The notes: generated by a model not told the origin, from the sequence alone. Shown: positions 16,925 to 24,614, counted from the stretch's first letter. The stretch is 64,000 nucleotides of DNA from Streptomyces sp. DH-12 (GCF_002899455.1 NZ_PPFB01000001.1:7076501-7140500); one strand, 5' to 3'. Translations and numbers: made by a program.

Positions 16925-17899
16925 ATGGGTGACAACGCCGACGACACCGGGAACGACGCGGCGGAGACCGAGGAGACGGACGCCTACGACGCCGACGAGG
17001 GCGGGGACGAGGAAGCCGTCGCCCGGCCTCCGGCCGCCCCCGCGGACACGGACGTCTTCCTCGACGTCCCGCTGCTCAAGGTCGACGAGATCGACCTGGA
17101 CGTGGAGGATCTGCGCGCCCATGTCTCGCTCCAGGCCGAGGTGCTCGACCTGCTGAAACTGAGCGTCGGCGCGGACGTCTCCCTCGGCCGGGTGCACCTG
17201 GGCATCTCGGGCGTGGAGGCCCAGGCCCGGCTCAAGGTGCGCCTCGACAACGTGGCCGTGATCGTCAACCGGGTGCTCACCACCGTGGACCGCAACCCGG
17301 AGATCCTCACCGAACTGGCCCGGGGCGTGAGCGCCGCCGTGCAGGACGTCGGCGGAGGAGCCCGGGAGGCGGTCGGCGCGGTGGGCACGGGCGCGGGACA
17401 GGCCGTCCAGGACGTCGGACGCGGCGCGGGAGGAGCGGTCCGGGACGTGGGCCGCGGCGCCGGCGGAGCCGTCGAAGAGGTCGGCCGGGGCGCCGGGGGC
17501 GCGGTGCGGGAGGTCGGCGCGGGGGCCGGGGAGGCCGTCCAGGACGTCGGGGGCGGGGTCGGCGAGGCCGCGGAGGACGTGGGACGCGGCGCGGGAGCGG
17601 CGGTGGAAGAGGTGGGCGGGGGAGCGGGGCGCACCGTCGAGGAGGTCGGCTCGGGGGCGGGGCAGGCCGCCGAGGGAGCGGGAGAGACCGTCGCCGGGGC
17701 GGCCTCGGCCGGGCCGGAGGCCGCGGACGCGGCGGGCGGCGCCCCGGCCCCCGCTCGCAAGGCGACCCGCTCGGCCGCGAAGAAGCGCACGGCGACCGAG
17801 GGCGGCACCGCCAAGCGCCGGGTGCGCGGCGAGGACGGCAAACCGCCCCCGAGGCGCACCCGCCGCCGCACCGTGGGGGAGCCGGGAGAGCCGCCCTGA
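16925..17899 (+). CDS. 11-residue-repeat protein with acidic head and histone-like basic tail
   Basis: A protein of 324 residues with four zones: an acidic start (to about 40); a middle zone beginning DVFLDVPLLKVDEIDLDVEDL; about twelve tandem 11-residue units of the form GAGGAVxEVGR (residues 140-245); and a Lys/Arg/Ala tail (KATRSAAKKRTA...RRTRRR) like histone-H1 or DNA-binding tails. The repeats are predicted to be amphipathic helix or LEA-like. It may link a membrane or protein surface to nucleic acid, but no function is known. The ATG at 16925 (GTG at 16922 also possible) follows GAGAGGTG. Its TGA is followed in frame by another conserved-looking stretch, described separately. Confidence 0.85.
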   Translation: MGDNADDTGNDAAETEETDAYDADEGGDEEAVARPPAAPADTDVFLDVPLLKVDEIDLDVEDLRAHVSLQAEVLDLLKLSVGADVSLGRVHLGISGVEAQARLKVRLDNVAVIVNRVLTTVDRNPEILTELARGVSAAVQDVGGGAREAVGAVGTGAGQAVQDVGRGAGGAVRDVGRGAGGAVEEVGRGAGGAVREVGAGAGEAVQDVGGGVGEAAEDVGRGAGAAVEEVGGGAGRTVEEVGSGAGQAAEGAGETVAGAASAGPEAADAAGGAPAPARKATRSAAKKRTATEGGTAKRRVRGEDGKPPPRRTRRRTVGEPGEPP

Positions 17900-18178
17900 A
17901 CGCCCGCGACCCAGGACGACGACCCGAGGGACATCGCCTTCCACGCGACGGTCCACGCCGACCGCCTCCGCTTCGCCGACGCCCCCCGCACCGCCGTCCG
18001 CTTCCCGGGCACGGGCGACCGTGCGTCGGTCAGCCACAGCGACCGCACCCACCTCCCGGACCAGGTCGAACCGGGCGTGGACTACCACGACGTCACGGTC
18101 CGCTACCGCCTGGAGACGGGCGTGCCGGACGCGGACGGAACCGCGCCCGACCCCGGCGACCTCCCCAGCGGTGCATGA
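17900..18178 (+). pseudogene. In-frame ORF directly after a TGA stop, without start codon
   Basis: The frame continues after the TGA at 17897-17899 for 92 codons, reading DDDPRDIAFHATVHADRLRF then VEPGVDYHDVTVRYRLETG, and ends at 18176-18178. Third positions are almost all G or C, and the composition is that of a folded soluble protein. No ATG, GTG or TTG occurs in frame; the first codon after the stop is ACG. It is either a separate gene whose start was lost, an ACG-initiated gene, or a readthrough extension of the repeat protein. A similar small protein seems to exist as its own gene in other Streptomyces, which is recollection, not a search. Confidence 0.6.
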
Positions 18179-18200
18179 TCGCCGTACACCGCTGGAGGGC

Positions 18201-18300
18201 GTGAAGACGACCGGGCAGCCCGCGCGCCACCTCTGCTCGGTGCGGCACGGCGAGACCCTGCCCGACGAGAGCGGGCTCACGGGGAACGGCCGTCGGCAGG
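18201..18300 (+). pseudogene. N-terminal remnant of a histidine phosphatase (phosphoglycerate-mutase-like)
   Basis: The frame from GTG 18201 reads TTGQPARHLCSVRHGETLPD then GLTGNGRRQ. The VRHGE motif with the catalytic histidine and the LTxxGRRQ follow-up are the signature of the histidine phosphatase superfamily. After about 33 residues the homology ends abruptly and the frame closes within 160 bp, so about four fifths of the domain, including the second catalytic histidine, are missing. Confidence 0.6.
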
Positions 18301-18662
18301 ACTCGCCACCGCCCGCCCGGGGACGGAACGTGGGCTCGCCGGGGCGGCGGCGGTAACGCTGGGGGCACCACAGGCCGGGAGCAGGCGTCGCTGACTTCCC
18401 GGTGCCGGCACCGGCATCGTCTCCGGTGCCGGTCCATGGAGCAGGAGCGCCGGTGCCGAGGTCCGGCGGCGACGAGGAGAAGGCGGCGCCGGCGGTGACG
18501 GACGCCGTCGGCACGGCGTTCCGCGCGCGACGTTTCCTGCCGGGGCGCGCCTTGACGGGGAGTACTCCCCGCTTCGCTGGTAGGCTTCTCGACACCAAGC
18601 GGGGAGGTGTCCCCGCTTGGTGTGTCGAGGCGTCTGCCGCAGGCAGGGGAGGGGGAGGAGCC
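18301..18662. other. Non-coding stretch between gene remnants and patatin gene
   Basis: No ORF with recognisable motifs. It contains short reiterations of CCGGTGCCGG-like words around 18400-18460, a perfect 14-bp palindrome GGGGAGTACTCCCC at 18557-18570, and a large hairpin at 18588-18629. The last 130 bp probably form the patatin promoter or leader. Confidence 0.45.
18588..18629 (+). promoter_or_regulatory. Long inverted repeat in the leader of the patatin gene
   Basis: CTCGACACCAAGCGGGG (18588-18604) can pair with its complement at 18611-18629, leaving a six-base AGGTGT loop and one two-base bulge in the 3' arm. It ends 33 bp before the patatin GTG. There is no T run, and it precedes a gene, so an operator or an RNA leader structure is more likely than a terminator. 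Confidence 0.5.
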
Positions 18663-19502
18663 GTGCCGGACAAGGCGCTCGTGCTGGGCGGCGGCGGACC
18701 GGTGGGCGGGGCCTGGCTGACGGGGATGCTCGCCGGACTCACCGAGGCGGGCGTCGGCCTCGACACCGCCGACGTCGTGATCGGCACCTCCGCCGGCGCC
18801 GTCTTCGGCTCCCGCCTCCGCTGCGGCACCCCGGCCGCGGAGCTGTACGAGCGCCAGCTGTCCGGCGCCGACGCCGTGCGCCTGCCGGTGACCGCACGCC
18901 AGACGGCACGGTTCCTGTGGGCCGCCCTCGGGTCCCGCGACCCCGAGCGCTCGGTCGCACGCCTGGGCCGCACGGCGCTGCGCGCCCGCACCGGACCCGA
19001 GTCGGACGTCCTCGACACGGTCGGCCGGCTGCTCGGCGAGGCGCGTGACTGGCCGGAGCGCGAGCTGCGCATCGCGGCCGTCGACGCACGGGCCGGGAAG
19101 GTCGAGGCGTTCGACGCGCGCTCCGGGGTGACGCTGCTCGAAGCGGTCGCGGCGAGCTGCGCCGTCCCCGTCGTCTGGCCGCCGGTCACCGTCGCCGGAC
19201 GGCGCTGGATGGACGGCGGCAGCCGCTCCACCGCCAACCTCCAGCTCGCGCACGGCTGTCGGCGGGTGCTGGCGGTCGTGCCGATCCCGCGGGCGGTCGG
19301 GCCGCACCCGAGCGCTTCCGAGCAGGCCGCGCGGCTCACCGGGGAGGGCGCGCACGTCGTACTGCTGTGCCCGGACGAGGAGGCCCGCCGCGCGATGGGC
19401 CGTGACCTGGCCGACACCGCACGCGGTCCGGCGGCGGCGCGGGCCGGGCACGCGCAGGCCCGCGGGGTCGCCGCCGAGATGGCCGACGTCTGGGGGCGCT
19501 GA
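18663..19502 (+). CDS. Patatin-like phospholipase
   Basis: A protein of 279 residues with the complete patatin active site. The oxyanion hole is GGGGPVGGAW near residue 10. The nucleophile is Ser43 in GTSAG. The catalytic aspartate is in RRWMDGGSRS. No signal peptide is seen, so it is probably an intracellular acyl hydrolase acting on phospholipid or acyl esters. The GTG at 18663 follows a GGAGGAG stretch. A strong palindrome and hairpin precede it, suggesting specific regulation. The end is 62 bp before the nucleotidyltransferase gene on the same strand. Confidence 0.92.
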   Translation: MPDKALVLGGGGPVGGAWLTGMLAGLTEAGVGLDTADVVIGTSAGAVFGSRLRCGTPAAELYERQLSGADAVRLPVTARQTARFLWAALGSRDPERSVARLGRTALRARTGPESDVLDTVGRLLGEARDWPERELRIAAVDARAGKVEAFDARSGVTLLEAVAASCAVPVVWPPVTVAGRRWMDGGSRSTANLQLAHGCRRVLAVVPIPRAVGPHPSASEQAARLTGEGAHVVLLCPDEEARRAMGRDLADTARGPAAARAGHAQARGVAAEMADVWGR

Positions 19503-19564
19503 CCCCCGCGACGGAACGAAAAACGCGGTCGCAGCGCCGGGCCCCGTTCGGCACACTCGACCCG

Positions 19565-20383
19565 ATGGACGAGATCTCCCGCATCGCGGACCGGCTGCAA
19601 GAGGTCGACGGCGTCGTCGCGGTCGCCCTCGGCGGCAGCCGCGCCCGCGGCACGCACCGCCCCGACTCGGACGTCGACCTGGGGCTGTACTACCGGGCTC
19701 CGCTCGACACGGCGGCGCTGCGCCGGCTGGCCGCCGGACTGTCCGGAGACACGGCGGAGGTCTCCGAGCCCGGCGGCTGGGGCCCGTGGGTCGACGGCGG
19801 CGCCTGGCTGACCGTCGACGGCACCCCCGTCGACTGGATCTACCGCGACCTGGACCGCGTCCACCGGGTCTGGCAGCGGTGCCGCGACGGACACGTCGAG
19901 ACCGGCATCCAGGCCGGCCATCCCTACGGCTTCTCCTCCCACACCTACACCGGGGAGGTGGCCCTGGCCCGCGTCCTCACCGACCCCACCGGCGAGCTCA
20001 CCGCGCTGCAGAGGGAGATCCGCTCCGGATATCCCCGGCCCCTGCGGAACGCGCTGGTGGGACAGGCGCGCTGGGAGGCGCCGTTCATCCTGGCCGCCGC
20101 CCGCAAGGGCGTCCCGCGTGGCGACGCCTTCCATGTGGCCGGCTGTCTCCACCGCGCGGTCGGCCTCCTCGTCCACGCCCTGCACGCCGACGCCGGCGCC
20201 TGGGTGCTCAACGAGAAGGACGCGGTCCGCTCGGCGGGCGCGCTCCCGTCCGCCCCCGCCGACTTCACCTCCCGCGCCCACGCCCTCTTCGGCACGCTCG
20301 ACGCGTCCCCGGAGCGCCTCACGGCCGCGATCGACGACGCCGACCGGCTGGCCGCCGACGTACTGGACGCGCTCCCCGGCTGA
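19565..20383 (+). CDS. Nucleotidyltransferase-domain protein (pol beta superfamily)
   Basis: A protein of 272 residues. The metal-binding site GGSRARGTHRPDSDVDLGLYY near residues 23-43 has the GS-x10-DxD arrangement of minimal nucleotidyltransferases. The third aspartate may be in TPVDWIYRDLDRV. The C-terminal half is helical and resembles DUF4037-type domains. Relatives include aminoglycoside nucleotidyltransferases and antitoxin-type transferases, but no HEPN partner lies beside it. The substrate is unknown. Confidence 0.85.
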   Translation: MDEISRIADRLQEVDGVVAVALGGSRARGTHRPDSDVDLGLYYRAPLDTAALRRLAAGLSGDTAEVSEPGGWGPWVDGGAWLTVDGTPVDWIYRDLDRVHRVWQRCRDGHVETGIQAGHPYGFSSHTYTGEVALARVLTDPTGELTALQREIRSGYPRPLRNALVGQARWEAPFILAAARKGVPRGDAFHVAGCLHRAVGLLVHALHADAGAWVLNEKDAVRSAGALPSAPADFTSRAHALFGTLDASPERLTAAIDDADRLAADVLDALPG

Positions 20384-20453
20384 GCGCGGACGGAATCACG
20401 GATTTTCAGGCGCCGCCTGCCGGGTACCCGCCGCACCGGACGACCCGTACAGG

Positions 20454-20490
20454 GCGAAGGGCCGACGTGCCCGGCACGCCGGCCCTTCGC
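20454..20490 (+). terminator. Hairpin between nucleotidyltransferase and SRPBCC genes
   Basis: The arms GCGAAGGGCCG (20454-20464) and CGGCCCTTCGC (20480-20490) are perfect complements around a 15-base loop that can itself partly pair. There is no T run, as is usual for Streptomyces hairpin terminators. The arms are nearly identical in sequence to the hairpin at 25187-25223. Confidence 0.55.
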
Positions 20491-20512
20491 GCAGAGAAAA
20501 CCAGGAGGATCC

Positions 20513-20986
20513 ATGAGCACGGTCAAGGAAGCGGTCGACGTGAACGTCCCCGTCCGCCGGGCCTACGACCAGTGGACGCAGTTCGAGGACTTCCCGCGCT
20601 TCATGGAGGGCGTCGAGGAGGTGACGCAGCTCGACGACCGCCACAACCACTGGACCACCAAGATCGGTGGGGTGAAGCGTGAGTTCGACACGGAGATCGT
20701 GGACCAGCTCGTCGACGACCGGGTCACCTGGCGGACCATCGACGGCGACACGAAGCAGCGCGGGTCGGTGCGGTTCGAGCCGCTGGACGACACGCACACC
20801 CGCGTGGAGCTCACCATGGAGGTCGAGCCCACCGGCATGGCCGAGAAGGGCGCGGACGCCCTGGGCATCATCGACCGCCGGGTCAAGGGCGACCTGCACC
20901 GCTTCAAGGAGTACGTCGAGAAGGGCGGCAGCGACGGCGGCTGGCACGGCCGCATCCGCCCTGAGAACCCGGCCGCCGGACACTGA
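20513..20986 (+). CDS. SRPBCC / coenzyme-Q-binding-like protein
   Basis: A protein of 157 residues, nearly all one SRPBCC domain: VKEAVDVNVPVRRAYDQWTQF at the start, then FPRFMEGVEEVTQLDD, TEIVDQLVDDRVTWRTIDG and a final amphipathic helix HRFKEYVEKGG. It is the shorter paralogue of the protein at 12492. The AGGAGG ribosome binding site is well placed. This family binds hydrophobic ligands and is common in actinobacterial stress regulons. It is followed by a two-sided terminator and a convergent hemerythrin gene, mirroring the SRPBCC-hemerythrin association at 11.5-13 kb. Confidence 0.9.
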   Translation: MSTVKEAVDVNVPVRRAYDQWTQFEDFPRFMEGVEEVTQLDDRHNHWTTKIGGVKREFDTEIVDQLVDDRVTWRTIDGDTKQRGSVRFEPLDDTHTRVELTMEVEPTGMAEKGADALGIIDRRVKGDLHRFKEYVEKGGSDGGWHGRIRPENPAAGH

Positions 20987-21010
20987 CACCCGGCCACCGG
21001 AGACACACGG

Positions 21011-21045
21011 AGGCCGGCCCTTCCCGGACGAGGGAGGGCCGGCCT
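21011..21045. terminator. Bidirectional terminator between convergent genes
   Basis: AGGCCGGCCC at 21011-21020 pairs perfectly with GGGCCGGCCT at 21036-21045, and a few inner bases also pair. It lies in the 88-bp gap between the convergent SRPBCC and hemerythrin genes. Confidence 0.7.
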
Positions 21046-21074
21046 TCCGCAGGCCGTACCACCGGCCGTGCGTG

Positions 21075-21566
21075 TCAGGACTCGACGATCTTGCGCACGT
21101 TGTCCACGGAGCCGCAGCCGGACTTCAGCTGGCGCTCCCGCTCCTCCCGGAACGCCTTGCCCAGCTCCTCACGCCGCTCCATCGCCACGTTCTCCCGGGC
21201 GCCGTTGAGGATCGTGCGCTCCTCCTCGTCGGCGTGGTGCGTGACGGCCTCGACGAGCTCCTCCAGCTTCTCGTCCCACTCGTCGCTGCCGATCTCCTCG
21301 ACCTCGAGCAGGGCCAGCAGGGCCTGGTTGCCCTCGTCGTGCTCCTCCTCGCCGTGCTCGACCTCGTCGTCGTCGATCTTCTTGTAGCGCTTCAGCGCGG
21401 GGTACACCTCGGACTCCTCGGCCAGCGCGTGGGCGATCAGCAGGTCCGAGAACTCGCGCAGCGCGGCCCCCCGGTCGTCCTCGACGCTGCGCATCCGGCG
21501 GAACAGGTCCTCCATGCGCCGGTGGTCCTGGAGGATGAGCTCGACGACGTCCGATGTCTCGGGCAT
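21075..21566 (-). CDS. Hemerythrin HHE domain protein
   Basis: A protein of 163 residues. The ligand motifs are VVELILQDHRRMEDLF, IAHALAEESEVYPAL, HGEEEHDEGNQALLALL and VEAVTHHADEEERTIL. Unlike the protein at 11528 it has no membrane anchor and is predicted to be cytoplasmic. The ATG at 21566 is chosen because AAGGAG lies seven bases upstream; an upstream ATG exists but adds non-conserved residues. A di-iron protein of this kind may sense oxygen or peroxide. Confidence 0.92.
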   Translation of the reverse strand: MPETSDVVELILQDHRRMEDLFRRMRSVEDDRGAALREFSDLLIAHALAEESEVYPALKRYKKIDDDEVEHGEEEHDEGNQALLALLEVEEIGSDEWDEKLEELVEAVTHHADEEERTILNGARENVAMERREELGKAFREERERQLKSGCGSVDNVRKIVES

Positions 21567-21682
21567 GACTGCACTCCTTACATGTGAGCGGACTCGGCGA
21601 CTACCGAATGCCCCGTCCCGCCGGTCTGAGTACTCCCGATTCCCGGGGGAACCCTCCGGGGCGCACCGGCCGGTCACCGGTG

Positions 21683-21913
21683 TACGGACCGGTGACCTCG
21701 CGGAAGCCCGCCGTCAGCCACGGAACGTCGCCCGGCGGCCCGGCGAAGACGGCCGCCGCGATCACCGCGTCGGCCGCACAGCAGACCGCGCCGCCGCGGC
21801 TGGTGCCGGGCAGCGACGCGTACGCCTTCGTCCGCGACGCCCCGGCCGAACGCCTCGCCGACGTCGGCACCCGGAAGGAGTCCTCCGCGGCCACCGGTTT
21901 CCCGGCCGCCTGA
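21683..21913 (+). pseudogene. C-terminal remnant of a short-chain dehydrogenase
   Basis: The frame ending at 21913 reads AVSHGTSPGGPAKTAAAITA, then APPRLVPGSDAYAFVRDAPA and ERLADVGTRKESSAATGF. This is the typical end of one SDR subgroup, where GDPxKAAxAI is followed by PPLRLxLGSDAxxxV. The Rossmann fold and the YxxxK active site, about 200 residues, are missing upstream. Only the tail remains, between the hemerythrin and acetyltransferase genes. Confidence 0.7.
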
Positions 21914-21932
21914 CAGCCGGGCCGGCGGAGGG

Positions 21933-22448
21933 TCAGGACGGTGCGAGATCGGTGCGTGGGTCGATCGCCCAGTGATTGCTCCGCAGGACCCGGTCCGCGA
22001 ACGTGACCTCCCGCTCCGCGACGAAGCGGAAGCCGAGGGAGCGGCAGATGCCGTTCGAGGCGGGGTTGTCCGCGGCGGGGAACGCGTGCACGACGCCCCA
22101 GCGGTTCTCGTCACGGGCCCGTTCGAGCAGAGTGCGGGCGGCGCGCTTGCCCAGGCCGCGGCCCTGGAACTCCGGCAGGATCATCCATCCGATCTCCGGG
22201 ACCGGCCCGTCGTCCGTGTCGTGCGACCACAGGGTCACCGTTCCGGCCACCACGTCCGGCGCGGCCGGATCGGGCACGATCATCTTGATCCACGAGACGT
22301 CGGCGGCCGCGTCGCGCGCGTCCCGGCGCACCTTGTCGGGTATGCCCTCCCGAGGCAGCGGGCCGCCCAGGTGGGCCATCATCACCGGGTCGCACCGCAT
22401 ACGGATGTACGCGTCCACGTCGTCCGGCACGACATTCCGCAACTGCAC
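21933..22448 (-). CDS. GNAT-family N-acetyltransferase
   Basis: A protein of 171 residues beginning MQLRNVVPDDVDAYIRMR, a typical GNAT start. The acetyl-CoA pyrophosphate loop is in FQGRGLGKRAARTLLERA, and the C-terminal ADNPASNGICRSLGFRF is the motif B region. The acceptor (amino acid, peptide or drug) cannot be read from sequence. It is divergent from the APC permease, with a 224-bp gap. Confidence 0.92.
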   Translation of the reverse strand: MQLRNVVPDDVDAYIRMRCDPVMMAHLGGPLPREGIPDKVRRDARDAAADVSWIKMIVPDPAAPDVVAGTVTLWSHDTDDGPVPEIGWMILPEFQGRGLGKRAARTLLERARDENRWGVVHAFPAADNPASNGICRSLGFRFVAEREVTFADRVLRSNHWAIDPRTDLAPS

Positions 22449-22672
22449 GGCGTCCTCCTCGCTCGGCCTGGAAGGACCCTACTCAGCCGTGGGACCCGGC
22501 GGGACCTGTCACGCGGCGGCCCCGCACCCGGTCACGTACTGACGAAGGCGGCGGGAACCGACCCACCGCGACGGCCGCCGCCCCCGCCTCCCGAGGCCGG
22601 TGTGACGCGGCCCCTCTCCGCACCGCCACATGCGCGGGCGTGTTTTCGCCGGCACGGGGGAGACGGTGCGGT

Positions 22673-24103
22673 ATGGCAAGACGAGTCGGTCACGAGGCAG
22701 CGACGCGGACGCAGGGCGCGGCACAGGGGCCGACGGCCCTCAAGCGCGCGCTGACGACCCCGCTGCTGTACTTCTTCATCCTGGGCGACGTGCTCGGCGC
22801 CGGTGTGTACGTCCTGGTCGGACAGGTCGCCGCCGACTCCGGGGGAGCGGTGTGGGTACCGCTCGTCGTCGCGCTGCTGCTGGCGATGCTCACCGCCGCC
22901 TCGTACGCCGAGCTGGCGACGAAGTATCCCCGGGCCGGCGGCGCCTCCCACTACGCGACCCGCGCCTTCGGGCCGTTCGCCGGCTTCGTCGCGGGCTTCT
23001 GCATGCTCGCCGCCGGCATCGTGTCCGTGGGGGCACTCGCCCGCGGCTTCGGCGGCGACTACCTGTCGGCCTTCGTGACCCTGCCCGTGGGACTCGTCGC
23101 CGTGGTCTTCCTGGGCCTGCTCGCGCTCGTCAACGCACGCGGCATCAAGGAGTCCACCCGCGCCAACGTCGTCGCCACCGTCGTCGAGGTGGGCGGCCTG
23201 GCCGTCATCGTCGTCCTCGGCGCGTGGCTGCTGCTGCGCGGCGACGGCGACCCCGGCCGGCTCACCGAGCTCGGCACGCCGGAGAAGGGCGCGGCGGCCG
23301 CCGTGCTGAGCGGCTCCGTGCTGGCGTACTACTCCTTCGTCGGGTTCGAGACCTCGGTGAACGTGGCCGAGGAGACCCGCGACCCGCGCCGCTCCTACCC
23401 CCGTGCCCTGTTCGGCGCGCTGGCCACCGCCGGCGCCGTGTACGTGCTGGTCGGTCTCGCCGCGTCCGCCGCCGTGCCGACCGCCGAGCTGGCCGCCTCC
23501 AGCGGGCCGCTGCTCGAGGTCGTGAAGGAGGCGGGCGGTGTGCCGCCCAAGCTGTTCAGCGCCATCGCCCTCGTCGCCGTGGCCAACGGCGCCCTGCTCA
23601 CCGGCATCATGTCCTCCCGCCTGGCCTACGGCATGGCGAAGGACGGGCTGCTGCCGGGCGCGCTGACCAAGGTGCTGCCGGGCCGCCGCACCCCGTGGGC
23701 CGCCATCGCGGTCACCACCGGCCTGGCGATGCTCCTCGCCCTCACCGGCAGCGTCGCCACCCTCGCGTCCACCCTGGTCCTGCTGCTTCTCGTCGTCTTC
23801 CTCATGGTCAACACCGCGGTCCTGGTGCTGCGCCGCGACCCGGGGACGGCCGACCACTTCCGTACGCCGGTCGTCCTGCCGGTGCTGGGCATCGCGTCGT
23901 GCGTCGTGCTCGCCACGCAGATCGAGGCCGCGGTGTGGCTGCGCGGCCTGGCGATCGTGGCGGTCGGCATGGTGCTGGCCGCGATCAGCGCCGCCCGGCG
24001 CTCCAGGCGCGCGGACGACCACGCCGAGGAGGGTACGGGGGAGGAGGACCCGGAGAAGGCCGCGGGGAGGGACGCGGACGAGGACGCGCCGCAGCGCGGC
24101 TGA
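22673..24103 (+). CDS. APC-family amino acid/polyamine permease
   Basis: A protein of 476 residues with about twelve hydrophobic helices. LTTPLLYFFILGDVLGAGVY is the characteristic first helix with the unwound GAGVY glycine segment, and FVGFETSVNVAEETRDPRRS is the conserved helix 6 region and following loop. The tail after helix 12 is hydrophilic and charged. Substrate is probably an amino acid or amine. The ATG at 22673 follows GGGGGAG; a longer frame upstream is not conserved in type. Confidence 0.92.
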   Translation: MARRVGHEAATRTQGAAQGPTALKRALTTPLLYFFILGDVLGAGVYVLVGQVAADSGGAVWVPLVVALLLAMLTAASYAELATKYPRAGGASHYATRAFGPFAGFVAGFCMLAAGIVSVGALARGFGGDYLSAFVTLPVGLVAVVFLGLLALVNARGIKESTRANVVATVVEVGGLAVIVVLGAWLLLRGDGDPGRLTELGTPEKGAAAAVLSGSVLAYYSFVGFETSVNVAEETRDPRRSYPRALFGALATAGAVYVLVGLAASAAVPTAELAASSGPLLEVVKEAGGVPPKLFSAIALVAVANGALLTGIMSSRLAYGMAKDGLLPGALTKVLPGRRTPWAAIAVTTGLAMLLALTGSVATLASTLVLLLLVVFLMVNTAVLVLRRDPGTADHFRTPVVLPVLGIASCVVLATQIEAAVWLRGLAIVAVGMVLAAISAARRSRRADDHAEEGTGEEDPEKAAGRDADEDAPQRG

Positions 24104-24123
24104 CCGTCGCTGCGGGACCGGAC

Positions 24124-24138
24124 GCGCCCTTCGGGCGC
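24124..24138 (+). terminator. Short hairpin after the permease gene
   Basis: GCGCCC-TTC-GGGCGC forms a six-pair GC stem about 20 bp after the permease stop. It is a plausible, if short, terminator without a T run. Confidence 0.4.
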
Positions 24139-24303
24139 CCACGACCGCGTCGTCGCCCTCGCGGGCGCGCAGCATCTCGCGCTCGCCCCCGCGCCGCGAC
24201 GTGGCCGACCCGCCGCTGCCTCCCGCCTGCGGGCGACCCGTTTTCGGCCGTCTCCGGCGAGCGCTTCCCGCCGTGCGGCTCACGGGCCGACCGCGCCTTA
24301 TGC

Positions 24304-24321
24304 TTCTACGTGTCTGTAGAA
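24304..24321. promoter_or_regulatory. BlaI-type operator 1, TTCTAC-N6-GTAGAA
   Basis: The 18-bp inverted repeat TTCTAC-GTGTCT-GTAGAA lies about 45 bp upstream of the glycine-zipper gene start at 24367. It matches the arrangement of the sites at 24615 and 26711, and resembles the TACA/TGTA dyads known for BlaI/MecI repressors. A BlaI-family gene lies 1.9 kb away. Confidence 0.7.
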
Positions 24322-24366
24322 AAGTCCGTCCGGTGATGGGCCTGACGCACGCTCAGGAGGACGCGG

Positions 24367-24536
24367 ATGGCTGCGAATCGCCCGGTCAGGGTGTTCGGCG
24401 CGGCCCCGGCATGGGCGCCGCCGTCGTGGCGGGCGCCGCAGGTCTCGCCGTCGGTGTCGTCGGCGGCATGGTCGCGGCCGAAGTCGTCGACGGGGTCGGT
24501 GACTTCTTCGAGGGCGACGAGGGGGGCGGGGTCTGA
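24367..24536 (+). pseudogene. Small glycine-zipper protein gene with apparent frameshift
   Basis: A perfect AGGAGG sits six bases before ATG 24367, which reads MAANRPVRVFGAAP. About 14 codons later the membrane-like sequence GMGAAVVAGAAGLAVGVVGG, followed by MVAAEVVDGVGDFFEGDEGG, appears in another frame. One added base near CCCCGGCATG at about 24411 would join the two into a coherent 57-residue protein with one hydrophobic glycine-zipper helix and an acidic tail. Alternatively the intact frame could start at ATG 24336, which has a poor ribosome binding site. The BlaI-type operator upstream suggests the unit belongs to the Ter regulon. Confidence 0.5.
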
Positions 24537-24571
24537 CGGCGGCCCGCCTCGGGGCCGCCGGCAGTGAGATG

Positions 24572-24592
24572 ACTGATCGCTGATCGCTGATC
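24572..24592. repeat. Three tandem 7-bp repeats, CTGATCG/CTGATCA
   Basis: CTGATCG-CTGATCG-CTGATCA lies just upstream of the second BlaI-type operator, in the promoter region of the TerB-family gene. It may be a chance slippage product or a spaced set of regulator half-sites. Confidence 0.5.
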
Positions 24593-24614
24593 ACACCCCG
24601 CCCCTGCTGGTACC

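Noticed and set aside
17390..17670. Tandem DNA repeats of 33-36 bp that could suggest a CRISPR array
   Set aside because: They are in frame and encode the 11-residue repeats of the protein at 16925; repeats are imperfect and there are no unique spacers.
16367..20281. Very long open frame on the minus strand (about 1300 codons)
   Set aside because: It crosses several well-supported plus-strand genes, is low in hydrophobic and high in Arg/Pro/Gly content, and matches no family; it is the antisense shadow of GC-rich codons.
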